64,000 bases of DNA from Bartonella sp. B1099 (GTDB taxonomy: Bacteria > Pseudomonadota > Alphaproteobacteria > Rhizobiales > Rhizobiaceae), in the NCBI RefSeq assembly GCF_944801835.1, contig NZ_CALYLN010000001.1, positions 1-64,000 on the forward strand, read 5' to 3'. How positions within the stretch are numbered: position 1 is the first letter of the stretch; each line of letters begins with the position of its first letter. Below are positions 17,098 through 25,620 of this stretch, in pieces. A program made the position numbers and the translations under genes. The notes under the pieces are model-generated. The model did not search any database, was not told where the DNA came from, and saw only the letters and a list, made by a program, of their open reading frames with translations.

Positions 17098-18030
17098 TTA
17101 CTCTTTATGCGCATTGGGAACGGCTTTTCTAGATCCTAGTAAGCTGAATATATAGCCTTGTCCGATTAGAACTCCAAAAATCGTAACAAAAACGCCTATG
17201 ATTTGCATGATTTGAGGGATGAAGCCGAACAGGATTTGCACCAATAAGGCTGAAATAGGTACAAAATTGAAAAATATCGCCGTCTTACCCGGACCTCGGA
17301 TCGCTATTCCAATATTCCAAAATAGGTAGGCTAAAACTGATCCTGCAACCCCTATCCAAAGGAGTGCGAATAAACTAGCGCCGGACATAGACATCGTTTC
17401 TTGAAGAGGGGATTCGAATAAAAAGGTTAGGACGCCAAGGGCGACGGTGCCAGAGAGCATCGTCCAGCTTGTTGTTTCAAGCGGGGTTGCGTTCTTGACA
17501 AATGACCGCGTGCCCACGGTATAGAACGCCCAACCAATGGAACCTAAAAGAATCATAATATCTCCTTTGGCAAAGGAAACATGGTTAGACAAAAATCTCC
17601 CATTTGTTATGACTAAATAGACCCCGAACATGCTAATGAGCATCCCTATAACCCTCTCACAGGTTGGGAAAGATTTATTCATGATAGCTTCAATAATATT
17701 AGCACTAATAGGGGTTGTCGCCATGATGAGGGAGGCTGTTATGGGATTTGACGTTTGCAAGCCAACAAATAAAGCGCCATTAAACCCTGCCACACCGATA
17801 ATCCCTAGGAAAATATAAGAAATAAAATTTTGCGATAAAACATGCCACCGCAAGCCTTCTTTGAAAATCATAATTAAAAATATGGCGATTACGGCAATGA
17901 GAAACCGCTCAAAAGAAGCTGTCCATGGAGAAACAGTCGTTAAAGCTATCTTAGTAGCTTGGAAATTGGAACCCCAAAAAAAGGTTCCTACGAGGGTTAA
18001 GACAAGAGCTATTCTGGGCGTGATTTTCAT
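17098..18030 (-). CDS. EamA/DMT-family transporter, putative exporter
   Basis: The 310-residue protein has ten hydrophobic helices in two EamA repeats: VLTLVGTFFWGSNFQATKIAL ... GVAGFNGALFVGLQ, and MILLGSIGWAFYTVGTR ... LLWIGVAGSVLAYLFWNIGI. EamA proteins export metabolites and amino-acid derivatives across the inner membrane. ATG 18030 is chosen because AAGGATC precedes it; the longer frame to 18057 would overlap the SDR gene. As last gene of the minus-strand operon it is a natural candidate to export the product of the AfsA-SDR-HAD genes. Substrate unknown. Confidence 0.8.
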   Translation of the reverse strand: MKITPRIALVLTLVGTFFWGSNFQATKIALTTVSPWTASFERFLIAVIAIFLIMIFKEGLRWHVLSQNFISYIFLGIIGVAGFNGALFVGLQTSNPITASLIMATTPISANIIEAIMNKSFPTCERVIGMLISMFGVYLVITNGRFLSNHVSFAKGDIMILLGSIGWAFYTVGTRSFVKNATPLETTSWTMLSGTVALGVLTFLFESPLQETMSMSGASLFALLWIGVAGSVLAYLFWNIGIAIRGPGKTAIFFNFVPISALLVQILFGFIPQIMQIIGVFVTIFGVLIGQGYIFSLLGSRKAVPNAHKE

Positions 18031-18041
18031 TGGATAGATCC

Positions 18042-18797
18042 TTATACTTGATACCAAAGTGGAGCATCGAGACGTATAGAAGAAATTTGTGCGGTATTAG
18101 ATGAGGAAAGAATAAAGTTGACCGCGGAAGCAATGTCATCTGGGTGAAGCATTTTGGCAAGCTTCTCTGGAGGTATCTCTGGGAATCCTTTAAAATTGCG
18201 ACGAAAATCCGTATTAACTTTATCAACTTGGATTGAACAAACACGAATATTTTGTGGCATTCCCCATAAGCGCAACCCACCAGTATAGCCCTCTACAGCA
18301 AATTTAGAAGAAGAATATGAAATTAAAGAAGGATTGTATTCTACACCCCATATGGATGAAATATTTATAATATCGGCGCGAATTTCCTTTTTTAGATAGG
18401 GTAAAGTAGCAGCTGTTATATAGAACATTCCTTTAATATTCACATCAAATGTTTCAGCACATTCTTGAGCATCAATTGTTTCTGGATCGCCACTATAACA
18501 AATGCCTGCTACATTAACTAAGACATCAAGACCACCAAATTCTGAGATAACCTTATGGACAGAAGAGTCAATGGCTTCTTTATCGCGGATATCAACAATC
18601 AATTTACATAAGCTTGCCGTATCGATGGAGGTTGGTAGTTCTATGTCAATGATGTCTGCACTTGCTACCTTATGACCATTTTTCAATAAGTTTAGAACAA
18701 TTGCTTTACCGATGCCGCGAGCGCCTCCTGTGACTAAAATACGTTTCTGTTGTTGTGAGTAAATTCCGGTCGTGTTTTTTATCATTTCGTTTAGCAT
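18042..18797 (-). CDS. short-chain dehydrogenase/reductase
   Basis: A classical SDR of 251 residues. The cofactor site is TGGARGIGKA; ASADI at the end of the second strand suggests NAD(H). NVAGICYSG corresponds to the NNAG motif. Catalytic residues are Ser in INISSIWG and Tyr/Lys in YSSSK. In butyrolactone pathways a reductase of this or the FMN type acts on the AfsA product, so it fits the pathway next to the AfsA homolog. It ends 11 bases before the exporter start, consistent with one transcript. Confidence 0.85.
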   Translation of the reverse strand: MLNEMIKNTTGIYSQQQKRILVTGGARGIGKAIVLNLLKNGHKVASADIIDIELPTSIDTASLCKLIVDIRDKEAIDSSVHKVISEFGGLDVLVNVAGICYSGDPETIDAQECAETFDVNIKGMFYITAATLPYLKKEIRADIINISSIWGVEYNPSLISYSSSKFAVEGYTGGLRLWGMPQNIRVCSIQVDKVNTDFRRNFKGFPEIPPEKLAKMLHPDDIASAVNFILSSSNTAQISSIRLDAPLWYQV

Positions 18798-18949
18798 TTT
18801 CTATACCTGAAGTTGTAATCATTAATATTCAGCTAGTTTATTTTTAGCCATGCATTATGTATTACTGTATTATGTTTAATGTATTGAATATTATTAAATT
18901 GTTTAAATAATAAGATAGCCTTAAAGTTTATTGTGATTAGGTTGAATAA

Positions 18950-19708
18950 CTAAAGAACTGATATTTCATGTAAAGACGTCTCATTAAAAGGAAATACCTT
19001 TTTAGAGGAGAATGCTAGAGTTTGTGATTCTTTAGGTAGATTTAAACAGCGCCAACCATGCTTGTGAGCATACGCCTCAAGCAAAGGATCGCCAATAACA
19101 GCGACAGGATGACCTACAAGCTTCAGCATATGCTCATCGGAAATATCATCACCGTAGGCCCAGCAGTTCTTAAGGTCACCACCATGTTTTTCAATAAAAT
19201 CCTGAATCGCAAGCGCTTTTCCAACGCCGATCGTTTGCGGAGGGACGAAACGGCCATTATATTTTTGCCCATCATGCAATAGTTTTGTGGCCAAGATGTA
19301 AGGTACACCTAGATGTTCTGCAATGGGGGCTAGAATTTCTATAAAAGAGCCGGATACTAAGACCGGCTCAATTTTTTGGCTATGATGGGATTTTAGTTCT
19401 GTTACTACTTCTTGGATTAAGAAAGTAGGATTAATCAACGCGCGCTTTGCCCAAGTTTCTGCACATCTTGTTACTTCTGCTACAGCACGTCCGGCAAAAA
19501 ATTCATAAAAGCGACGGTTTATTACGCTGCGCGGACTCTGGTTATCATGGTGTGCACGTAAAATAGCAGTAGTATCTGCATATTCCTCTTGGTGAGCGTT
19601 GGTTGAAAAACCTAGCCAAGATTTATACCAGAAATCGTGGAAAGCGAGCATACTTTTGCTCCGAATAAGGGTGCCATCTACATCGAAGAATGCATACGCA
19701 AGGCTCAT
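18950..19708 (-). CDS. HAD-superfamily subfamily IB phosphatase
   Basis: A complete HAD-IB enzyme of 252 residues resembling SerB-like phosphatases: motif I FFDVDGTLIRS (nucleophile Asp and acid-base Asp), motif II VLVSGSF, motif III Lys in GVGKALAIQ, and motif IV YGDDISDEHML. Such enzymes remove phosphate from small metabolites. In methylenomycin-furan and A-factor type pathways a phosphatase of this superfamily dephosphorylates the AfsA-derived intermediate, so its place between the SDR and AfsA genes is meaningful. GGGAG lies before the start. Confidence 0.85.
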   Translation of the reverse strand: MSLAYAFFDVDGTLIRSKSMLAFHDFWYKSWLGFSTNAHQEEYADTTAILRAHHDNQSPRSVINRRFYEFFAGRAVAEVTRCAETWAKRALINPTFLIQEVVTELKSHHSQKIEPVLVSGSFIEILAPIAEHLGVPYILATKLLHDGQKYNGRFVPPQTIGVGKALAIQDFIEKHGGDLKNCWAYGDDISDEHMLKLVGHPVAVIGDPLLEAYAHKHGWRCLNLPKESQTLAFSSKKVFPFNETSLHEISVL

Positions 19709-19792
19709 TATTAATTTCTCCCTTCAAAAAAAATTAAATACTTTATAATGTTGTTTGTTCTTTATAAGCATGGATATGATTTATTCGTAATA

Positions 19793-20635
19793 TTAATCCT
19801 GTGTTGTGAATTCCCAGAAACCTGTTTTTTTGAGCTTTAGCTGCGCGTGGACATCCCCTCCTAAGCCATACCATCCGATCGCACCGCCTCGATTCATTTG
19901 ATAACTCATCCAAAGCAAGACGATATTTACTATTCGATTAGCAGAGGGATCGTTCACAGATGGAAACGGATTGGGTAATATTGCTTGATAAAAGGCATGC
20001 CCATCAGCATCTGCCAGTATTATATTGGGAAGACCAAGTGGGCCGGGTCGTGTAGGTGCATGGGGATTCAGATCATGTTGCCGTAGTGCCATAATTGTGT
20101 AAAGACTGTTAGGAATTAACCCCCAAAATTCAAAACGAAAATGTCCTGTTCGTTGGTCGTTAGGGACGGAAACTTCCATGGATCCTTTCGCTTTACACCA
20201 TTGTTCAAGGGTTATCGGCGCAGTAATCTTTCTACCATCTTGGTTTCGAGCGTCTGGTATTGGTACTTCATGGAAGCCATAGCTTGGCAGATAAATATTT
20301 TTCGCGTTGGGGCATTGCGCTGGTGCAAATATTACTGGATAATTATTGCATGGTAATGGTAAGGGCAGAGTATGTAATACAAGAGAGGCATCACTACTAG
20401 AAAGAGGATCTGAAAGTTCTTTTATGATATCGTAGGGAGCATTCTTGCCGAATTCAGGAGTTACAGTAGAGGTTGATACCAAAGCTCTTCCCCACTCTGA
20501 GGTAAGTTCTCCATGGGAATTCATGCGATTGATTTGTCCAATAACAATAAAATTTCCCTTTTCATCCATTACTTCGCTCGGGGGATAAGTCGGTCCTTGT
20601 GTAGTCAAACTTAGTTCGTACATTATTGTTTTCAT
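19793..20635 (-). CDS. uncharacterised 280-residue protein in the AfsA operon
   Basis: I do not recognise a family. The protein has no signal peptide or membrane helix and looks globular and beta-rich, with segments such as TSEWGRALVSTSTVTPEFG, GHFRFEFWGLIPNSLYTIMAL and GGAIGWYGLGGDVHAQLKLK. The last two resemble extracellular beta-sandwich repeats but no motif is decisive. It starts 11 bases after the AfsA-like gene ends, so the two are surely co-transcribed and probably act in the same pathway. It could be a tailoring enzyme or a binding protein for the product. Confidence 0.65.
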   Translation of the reverse strand: MKTIMYELSLTTQGPTYPPSEVMDEKGNFIVIGQINRMNSHGELTSEWGRALVSTSTVTPEFGKNAPYDIIKELSDPLSSSDASLVLHTLPLPLPCNNYPVIFAPAQCPNAKNIYLPSYGFHEVPIPDARNQDGRKITAPITLEQWCKAKGSMEVSVPNDQRTGHFRFEFWGLIPNSLYTIMALRQHDLNPHAPTRPGPLGLPNIILADADGHAFYQAILPNPFPSVNDPSANRIVNIVLLWMSYQMNRGGAIGWYGLGGDVHAQLKLKKTGFWEFTTQD

Positions 20636-20646
20636 AGATAATGCCT

Positions 20647-21450
20647 CTACGCAAGATAAACATTTTCAAGGTTCTCAGCTTTCCGCGAGACAGAGTCCCT
20701 ACCTGTTTGCTTGTTAAGAAATTTAATTGCTTGTTTGTGTTCATTCTTCTTTAGTTTTTCTGCATGATAAGCAGTAAACTGAAAGGAAAGAGTAGCGGCG
20801 CTCGTGTCGCCTTGGTTAACTGATATAGTTATATCGAAGTGAAGGCGAGATAATCTGGATATATCGCTAGAGTTAATCCGATAGTTAAAAACAACGTCAA
20901 GAGGGAATACAAACCCTGTAAAATTGGCAGCCAGGCTATTTAACACGAAGTAATACGGCTCCGTCCAGTTATCTCCGATAAAATATTCCTCAGTAACTGC
21001 TAAAAACATTTGACGAGCTGCTTCAATCAACACCATACCTTGTATATGTTGTCCAGTTTGATGATCATTCATTAGTTCTGACCGTTCATCCAATATTAAG
21101 TGAGATTCAAAATTATGCTCATCTAAACGTTTCGGGTGAGAGATAATCGCATTTCTGATGTAGTGCTTATGACTTTGCAGGCGGCTAACGCGAAGTGGAC
21201 GCTGTAGTAGAGGAGAAATATCAATCCCGTGGGCTGCGAGTGGATATAGTCCTTGGTCATAAAGAGCTTGAGCTTGAACTTCTGTTAACCCTTGACCGCT
21301 AACAAGTTGACTATTACTAGGTAAATTGGCAAAGGAATTTGTACGTATCATCTCTAAAATTTCCCCAAAAGTCTTAACGTTTTCATGTATACTAAATTCA
21401 TGAAATTTATTGCCAACTATAAAAATTTTCTTATTAGATGTATTTTTCAT
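20647..21450 (-). CDS. AfsA-like A-factor/butyrolactone biosynthesis protein (hot-dog fold)
   Basis: The 267-residue protein carries the AfsA signature. The first half has RLQSHKHYIRNAIISHPKRL. The centre has LDERSELMNDHQTGQHIQGMVL followed by EAARQMFLAVTE, the D-H-x-x-G-M-V-L-x-E-A-A-R-Q block of AfsA hot-dog domains. The second half has NFTGFVFPLDVVFNYRI and RLHFDITISVNQG. AfsA joins a beta-keto acyl chain to dihydroxyacetone phosphate, the first step to gamma-butyrolactone and related signals in actinobacteria. It is unusual in a bacterium of this type. Neighbouring SDR and HAD-phosphatase genes supply the next expected activities. No receptor (TetR/ArpA-like) gene is in the window. Confidence 0.8.
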   Translation of the reverse strand: MKNTSNKKIFIVGNKFHEFSIHENVKTFGEILEMIRTNSFANLPSNSQLVSGQGLTEVQAQALYDQGLYPLAAHGIDISPLLQRPLRVSRLQSHKHYIRNAIISHPKRLDEHNFESHLILDERSELMNDHQTGQHIQGMVLIEAARQMFLAVTEEYFIGDNWTEPYYFVLNSLAANFTGFVFPLDVVFNYRINSSDISRLSRLHFDITISVNQGDTSAATLSFQFTAYHAEKLKKNEHKQAIKFLNKQTGRDSVSRKAENLENVYLA

Positions 21451-21741
21451 TGTGCTCCCTGCCTCAAAATTATAACTAATTTTAACTCTCTTTTTATATC
21501 TCTTTGATTTATTTGAAATAAAAACATACTCTTCATAAAATTATTATATGGCTTTAAAAATCGGTAACTACGTTATTGATCAAATATAAGCAAAAATTTA
21601 CCAAAATAATTACATTACTTAAAACATACATGGCTTTTCGGTAATATTATAGAAGAGTAAGCGCTCATTTTTAGCAATCACTACCCTCCACTCAAACCAA
21701 AAGCTGCAGCTTAGTTTTACAGCTGTCGCCGTAGTTCGTTG
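21451..21741. other. intergenic region between the AfsA gene and the gene at 21742
   Basis: It holds the 12-bp palindrome AAGCTGCAGCTT (21701-21712), flanked by A- and T-rich runs that could act as a weak terminator, and AT-rich sequence (TATAAT-like near 21643-21650 on the minus strand) that could be a promoter for the AfsA gene. Nothing else is evident. Confidence 0.4.
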
Positions 21742-22380
21742 TTAATTAATAAAGCGTTTGTAAATTTTTGTATAAAGTCCACCTTCTCCACCCGTGATAA
21801 AATTGTCTCCGGCCTTTTTAATTATCTCTTGATAGCGCGGAGAAGAAAAAAGGCTCTTATAGATCTCAGGATCAACAGAAAAACCGGAGAGAAACATAAC
21901 ACCCGGCTCTGTACTAATGATGGAATGATAAGCAATAAACTCTTCAACCTCAGATGCCTTGCGTACTACGTCAAAAATGGTTTTGTCTCGCCATTGGCGG
22001 TAGGAGGTAAAACGGCTTGGAGGAACCTCAATATGACGCAGCTGCAGATACGGTGTGCTAGGCAAAGACTGCTTGAGCACTTTTACCGATTCAACATAGG
22101 TCAAAAGTTGACGACGAAAGTCGTTCACAAGATCTTCTCCCAATAATTTTAATTCAAGCTCCCATATCCTCGGCAAGCTCTCAATCTGTTTTAATGAGGG
22201 CAAGGCTCTCAACTGCAGAACAGTCCTATTATCAAGAGATACAAACACCGTAGCCTGCTGCTCAGATTTTTCTGCTGTGATCTGCCTCCATTTCTTAGCT
22301 ACTGTAAGAGTTTGGTTTTCTTTAGGATATATTTCTGTAATTAAAAGATACGGTGTAGACATTAAATTCGTAAGTATCAC
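21742..22380 (-). CDS. uncharacterised protein, possible dimeric alpha/beta-barrel type
   Basis: The product (212 residues, or 206 if the ATG at 22362 is used) has alternating strand and helix segments: STPYLLITEIYP, ATVFVSLDNRTVLQLRALP, TPYLQLRHIEVPP, FIAYHSIISTEPGVMFLSGF, then YQEIIKKAGDNFITGGEGGLYTKIYK. The two halves and the final strand recall NIPSNAP/ABM-like dimeric alpha-beta barrels, but similarity is weak and the call is open. It lies between the CMD-like gene and the AfsA gene on the same strand and likely belongs to the pathway. Confidence 0.55.
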   Translation of the reverse strand: MILTNLMSTPYLLITEIYPKENQTLTVAKKWRQITAEKSEQQATVFVSLDNRTVLQLRALPSLKQIESLPRIWELELKLLGEDLVNDFRRQLLTYVESVKVLKQSLPSTPYLQLRHIEVPPSRFTSYRQWRDKTIFDVVRKASEVEEFIAYHSIISTEPGVMFLSGFSVDPEIYKSLFSSPRYQEIIKKAGDNFITGGEGGLYTKIYKRFIN

Positions 22381-22419
22381 GCTTTTGATAATAATGATGT
22401 TGCTGGCAAATAAATTTCT

Positions 22420-23229
22420 CTATGTCTCCTTGCGTGAGGCAAAAACTTCTTTAGCAATTTCAACGACATTAATCGCTGCAGGAAAGCCTGCATAAGGAGC
22501 AATGTGAATTGCTAATTCAATCACCTGTTCGGGCGTGCCACCTACATTAAGCAGACCCTGTATATGCAGCTTCAGCTGTGGAATCGCAGTTCCTAACGTT
22601 CCTAACGCTGCCACCGTTATAATTTCCCGTTCAAAGAAGTTGAGGATAGGCCGTGTGTAGATATCACCAAACCCAAACTCAACAACAAAACGAGCTAAGT
22701 CTGGAGCAATGCTACCCAGTGTCTTAATAATCATTTGTCCATCGGGGCCATCAATATGTTCTAGTGCCTTCAGTCCAGATTCGTAGCGATCCTCGCATAC
22801 TAATGGCGAGCCGCAACTAGATATGAAGTCTAGTTGCTTTTCATCAAAGACCTCTTTTGCAGCAAAAACACCATTTAAGGCTGCTGGAACCCCTGCATAA
22901 AGTGCCAACTGTATCATTACTTCAATCAGCTCAGCAGGACTACACCCAATATTAAGAGCACTGGTAAGGTGGAATTTGAGTTGCCGTTTTGCATTACCGA
23001 GAGTTGCAAAGATGGCAACGGTGGCAAGCTGCCGAATACGGCTTGTTAAGTGAGGTCGCTCATAAATTTCTCCATACACAAAAGAGATGATGAATTTTGC
23101 GAGATCAGGGGCAACATCGGCCATTTCTTCAAGAATTGAAGGGGTCTCGACCAATTCCATGGAGCGTAAACGCTCCACGCCCAATTCATAAGCATTTTTC
23201 TTATAATTTACAAATGTTTGTTCTTGCAT
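22420..23229 (-). CDS. carboxymuconolactone decarboxylase-like protein with two CMD domains
   Basis: The 269-residue protein contains two CMD repeats: RIRQLATVAIFATLGNAKRQLKFHL ... ELIEVMIQLALYAGVPAALNG, and REIITVAALGTLGTAIPQLKLHI ... QVIELAIHIAPYAGFPAAIN. There is no C-x-x-C, so it is not a peroxidase-type AhpD; it is of the gamma-carboxymuconolactone decarboxylase kind, whose members open or decarboxylate lactones. In an operon with AfsA this hints at lactone processing. The start is preceded by GGGGAGGGGG, a very strong ribosome site. It is the first gene of the operon. Confidence 0.8.
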   Translation of the reverse strand: MQEQTFVNYKKNAYELGVERLRSMELVETPSILEEMADVAPDLAKFIISFVYGEIYERPHLTSRIRQLATVAIFATLGNAKRQLKFHLTSALNIGCSPAELIEVMIQLALYAGVPAALNGVFAAKEVFDEKQLDFISSCGSPLVCEDRYESGLKALEHIDGPDGQMIIKTLGSIAPDLARFVVEFGFGDIYTRPILNFFEREIITVAALGTLGTAIPQLKLHIQGLLNVGGTPEQVIELAIHIAPYAGFPAAINVVEIAKEVFASRKET

Positions 23230-23250
23230 GTAATGGCCCCCTCCCCACGG

Positions 23251-23270
23251 AGCCTTAGTTGGATAAGGCT
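23251..23270. promoter_or_regulatory. 7-bp hyphenated palindrome before the operon
   Basis: AGCCTTA-GTTGGA-TAAGGCT lies 22 bp upstream of the first gene's start, just before its ribosome site. It could be an operator, an mRNA hairpin in the leader, or on the plus strand (followed by TTTTAC) a weak terminator. A regulator is not encoded nearby. Confidence 0.45.
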
Positions 23271-24002
23271 TTTACTTTCCTTAAAAACTAAACCTTCAAT
23301 TAAAATGCAATACCTTATCTCCTCTTGCGGACTTGCATTGCATGAATCGTTATCGTGCTTTAATATCCTAGTCAATCATTTTTGTAAATTTATTTTATAT
23401 TATTTTTCATTTTTTACATTATAGGCAATCCTTATGAAGCTATAGCAGATAGTAAGGGATTTTTCTATGGCATTAATATTACGTTGATGCAGCAGGCACG
23501 TGTAGCCTTTCCAGACGTTGTACTTAAGACTGAGCTAAAATTAGCAGATTAAACCCTTCTTATTCGTATTTGCGCAAGAGAACTGAAGTGTAACTTGTTG
23601 AGCGTAGAAACACCATGCATGATTATGTGCGCATTGAGCTATAGGACTTAGTTGTATTTAGTATTTTGCGGTTTGAATTTACCGAGGAAAGTGCGAAGCG
23701 TTAAATTTATAACAGATGCTACTGACTTACCTCTAATCTAGTAAAGTTCTATCATGACAAAGCCATTTGTTGGGGGGTACGGAAGAGCTTTGTTTTTAAC
23801 TCAAGTTAGAGGTATGTAATAGCAGATGAGTGCAGTACTCCTTTGCTGCAAAGTCCTCCAATCGGTTTAGCTAAAAATATTACGCCGCAATTAGGTGCCC
23901 AATATAGCTTGATCATGTCTATAAATTTTGGCTTAATACCTTTAGCACTGGAGAACTTTAGTAAAATTAATGCTGTGTGCCTCTATCAAGTTGTAAAATA
24001 TA
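23271..24002. other. degenerate intergenic region
   Basis: No intact gene. A start-less plus-strand frame at 23424-23552 reads GNPYEAIADSKGFFYGINI and then TLMQQARVAFPDVV. Another frame near 23840-24011 reads GLAKNITPQLGAQY and on. Both look like protein-coding debris without a recognisable family. The region also lacks the phage repeats, so it probably travelled with the AfsA operon. Confidence 0.4.
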
Positions 24003-24275
24003 TTATGCTTTAAGATCTCGGTAAAAATTTTCATGAGAGCCAAGTGCTAACAAGGTCAAAGTAATCGTGTGATCTTCATAGCTGTAAGCAAGCAGCGTCA
24101 ATTGCTTGGCCATTTTAAATTTATAGACAAAAACACCAGAAAGATCACCTGTTTTGGCTTGACCAATGGTGGGCGTTTTCATAATGACGCGAACAGCTTG
24201 GTCTAGATCTTGTTTTTGGTTGGCATGCAGTTTTTTGACAGTTTTTTTAAATGAATGGGTTTGTAAAACTTGCAT
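24003..24275 (-). CDS. RelE/ParE-superfamily toxin
   Basis: The 90-residue protein has the RelE-like fold pattern: F-K-K-T-V-K-K-L-H helix, DLDQAVRVIMKTP, GDLSGVFVYKFKMAKQLTLLAYSY and a final LLALGSHENFYRDL (SHENFY motif of this subfamily). Such toxins cut mRNA or block translation. The ATG at 24275 comes four bases after the antitoxin stop; the longer frame to 24287 starts with TTG inside the antitoxin gene. It forms an operon with the ParD-like gene and its operator at 24500-24536. Confidence 0.82.
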   Translation of the reverse strand: MQVLQTHSFKKTVKKLHANQKQDLDQAVRVIMKTPTIGQAKTGDLSGVFVYKFKMAKQLTLLAYSYEDHTITLTLLALGSHENFYRDLKA

Positions 24276-24279
24276 AGAT

Positions 24280-24498
24280 TCAGCCAAATTCGAATGCTGT
24301 TACATCGCCATCTGCATTTTCTTGTTGTCCAAGTAAGATTGCTTGAATAAATTGAAAGGAGAGATCTGGATTTTCTTCGGCTATTTTGCCCATACGCGAC
24401 CAATATTCAATTTGCTTAGGAACCGAGCGGCTATAAACAGACGCGTAACGCTTAGCCTCATTAATGAGATCATCAGACAGTTTAACAGTTGTAGCCAT
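24280..24498 (-). CDS. ParD-like antitoxin
   Basis: The 72-residue protein matches the ParD-like antitoxin family: MATTVKLSDDLINEAKRYASVYSRSVPKQIEYWSRMGKIAEENPDL in a ribbon-helix-helix fold, followed by a short acidic tail. It directly precedes the RelE-type toxin, and GTAGGAG stands upstream of the start. It should repress its own promoter at the 37-bp near-palindrome immediately before the gene. Confidence 0.82.
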   Translation of the reverse strand: MATTVKLSDDLINEAKRYASVYSRSVPKQIEYWSRMGKIAEENPDLSFQFIQAILLGQQENADGDVTAFEFG

Positions 24499-24499
24499 G

Positions 24500-24536
24500 A
24501 CTATACTCCTACCTTACAATAAGGTGGTAATATAGT
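24500..24536. promoter_or_regulatory. operator of the ParD-like/RelE pair
   Basis: A 17-3-17 inverted repeat: the left arm starts ACTATACTCC and ends ACCTTA, the right arm starts TAAGGTGG and ends TATAGT. Fourteen of 17 positions match. It covers the ribosome site and immediate upstream region, where a ribbon-helix-helix antitoxin would bind. Confidence 0.7.
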
Positions 24537-24986
24537 TCAAAAGGTGTTAAAAAGCAACCTTTGAAACACAATAACCTTAGCAGATCTCTAACACAATTCC
24601 TTCTCTCACAGCCATCTTTCTTAATATCTGAAAGAAGAGAAAATAAAAGATAAATTTAGAACTAAATGATCGAGAACAAGCTCTAAAAAGGTTCGGGATA
24701 GGCAGAAAATAAGTTAAAAGAATCAACGGAATCAAAATTCCCGAACTTCTATATAATCTATTGATTTTATATAAATATAGCATTCCTACCCCCTCCGCCA
24801 CAGCACTTTTGTCGTGCTATAAATTATTGATTCTATATGTCTTGTATGTAGCTTGTCAGCAGGTTTTGCAGCAATTCATTTTTAAAATTCACGTCTTTTT
24901 TAAAAAATTAAAGGGGTTTTCAAAGGGTCTTCAAAGACCTTTCAAAGATCATTTAAAGACCCTTTAAGGCAGCTTTTTCTCCTTTG
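24537..24986. other. intergenic region with a T/A-rich inverted repeat
   Basis: No convincing gene. AAAGGGTCTT (24923-24932) and AAGACCCTTT (24956-24965) are inverted around several partial copies of TTCAAAGA. The function is unclear; it may end transcription of the D12 methylase remnant. Confidence 0.4.
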
Positions 24987-25620
24987 CTAAAAGTCGCAAT
25001 TTGAGATGATGAGCTCTTGAGCTGGAATTGGATTATTTGAACTGCATGTATAAGATATGGTGACCTCTTTTATCTTAAATGGGCTAAAGCTTTTGCAAAT
25101 CTCCGGCACATCATTGAGTGACAGAAGAAACTTTCCCTTTAATTGTGCAAGCAGTGTGGACATCCTCTGATAATCCTCTCGCTTAAACAAATCCTTGCCA
25201 TAGTAATCCTCAACACCCCAATAAGGCGGATCAAGGTAAAACAAGGTAAAACAAGATGTTGGGACGATCATAGCGCCTAATAAACTCAAACCAATCTAAA
25301 TGTTCAATGGTCACACCTGCTAAACGACGGTAAATAAGCTTTAAGGAGGCTTCAAGTTTGAGACTATTAAACCGTGCACCACGGTGTGGATCAACTCCAA
25401 ACGTCTGTTTTGCCACTTTGCCACCAAAACTCAACCGCTGCAGATATAAAAACCGCAATGCCCGCTCTAAATCTGTCAGGGTCTTGGGATCTTGGGTGCG
25501 TAACCGTTCAAACGCCTCACGGCTACTCACCTGGAACTCCAACAGATCCATGAAAGGGTAATAATGGCGTTGCAACACCCGAAAAAAATTCACCACATCA
25601 CCTGAACGATCATTGATCAC
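24987..25620 (-). pseudogene. D12-class (Dam-like) adenine methyltransferase, 5'-truncated and frameshifted
   Basis: The first part reads VVNFFRVLQRHYYPFMDLL ... FLYLQRLSFGGKVAKQTFG ... WFEFIRRYDRPNILFYL, and the second part, in another frame, continues DPPYWGVEDYYGKDLF ... LKGKFLLSLND. Together they are the C-terminal two thirds of a phage D12 N6-adenine methylase with its catalytic DPPY. The frame is broken by a 10-bp tandem duplication (TTTTACCTTG twice, near 25233-25252): removing one copy restores F-Y-L-D-P-P-Y. The N-terminal third, including the F-x-G-x-G SAM motif, is missing because the gene abuts the truncated Type ISP gene at 25613-25620. Confidence 0.85.
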
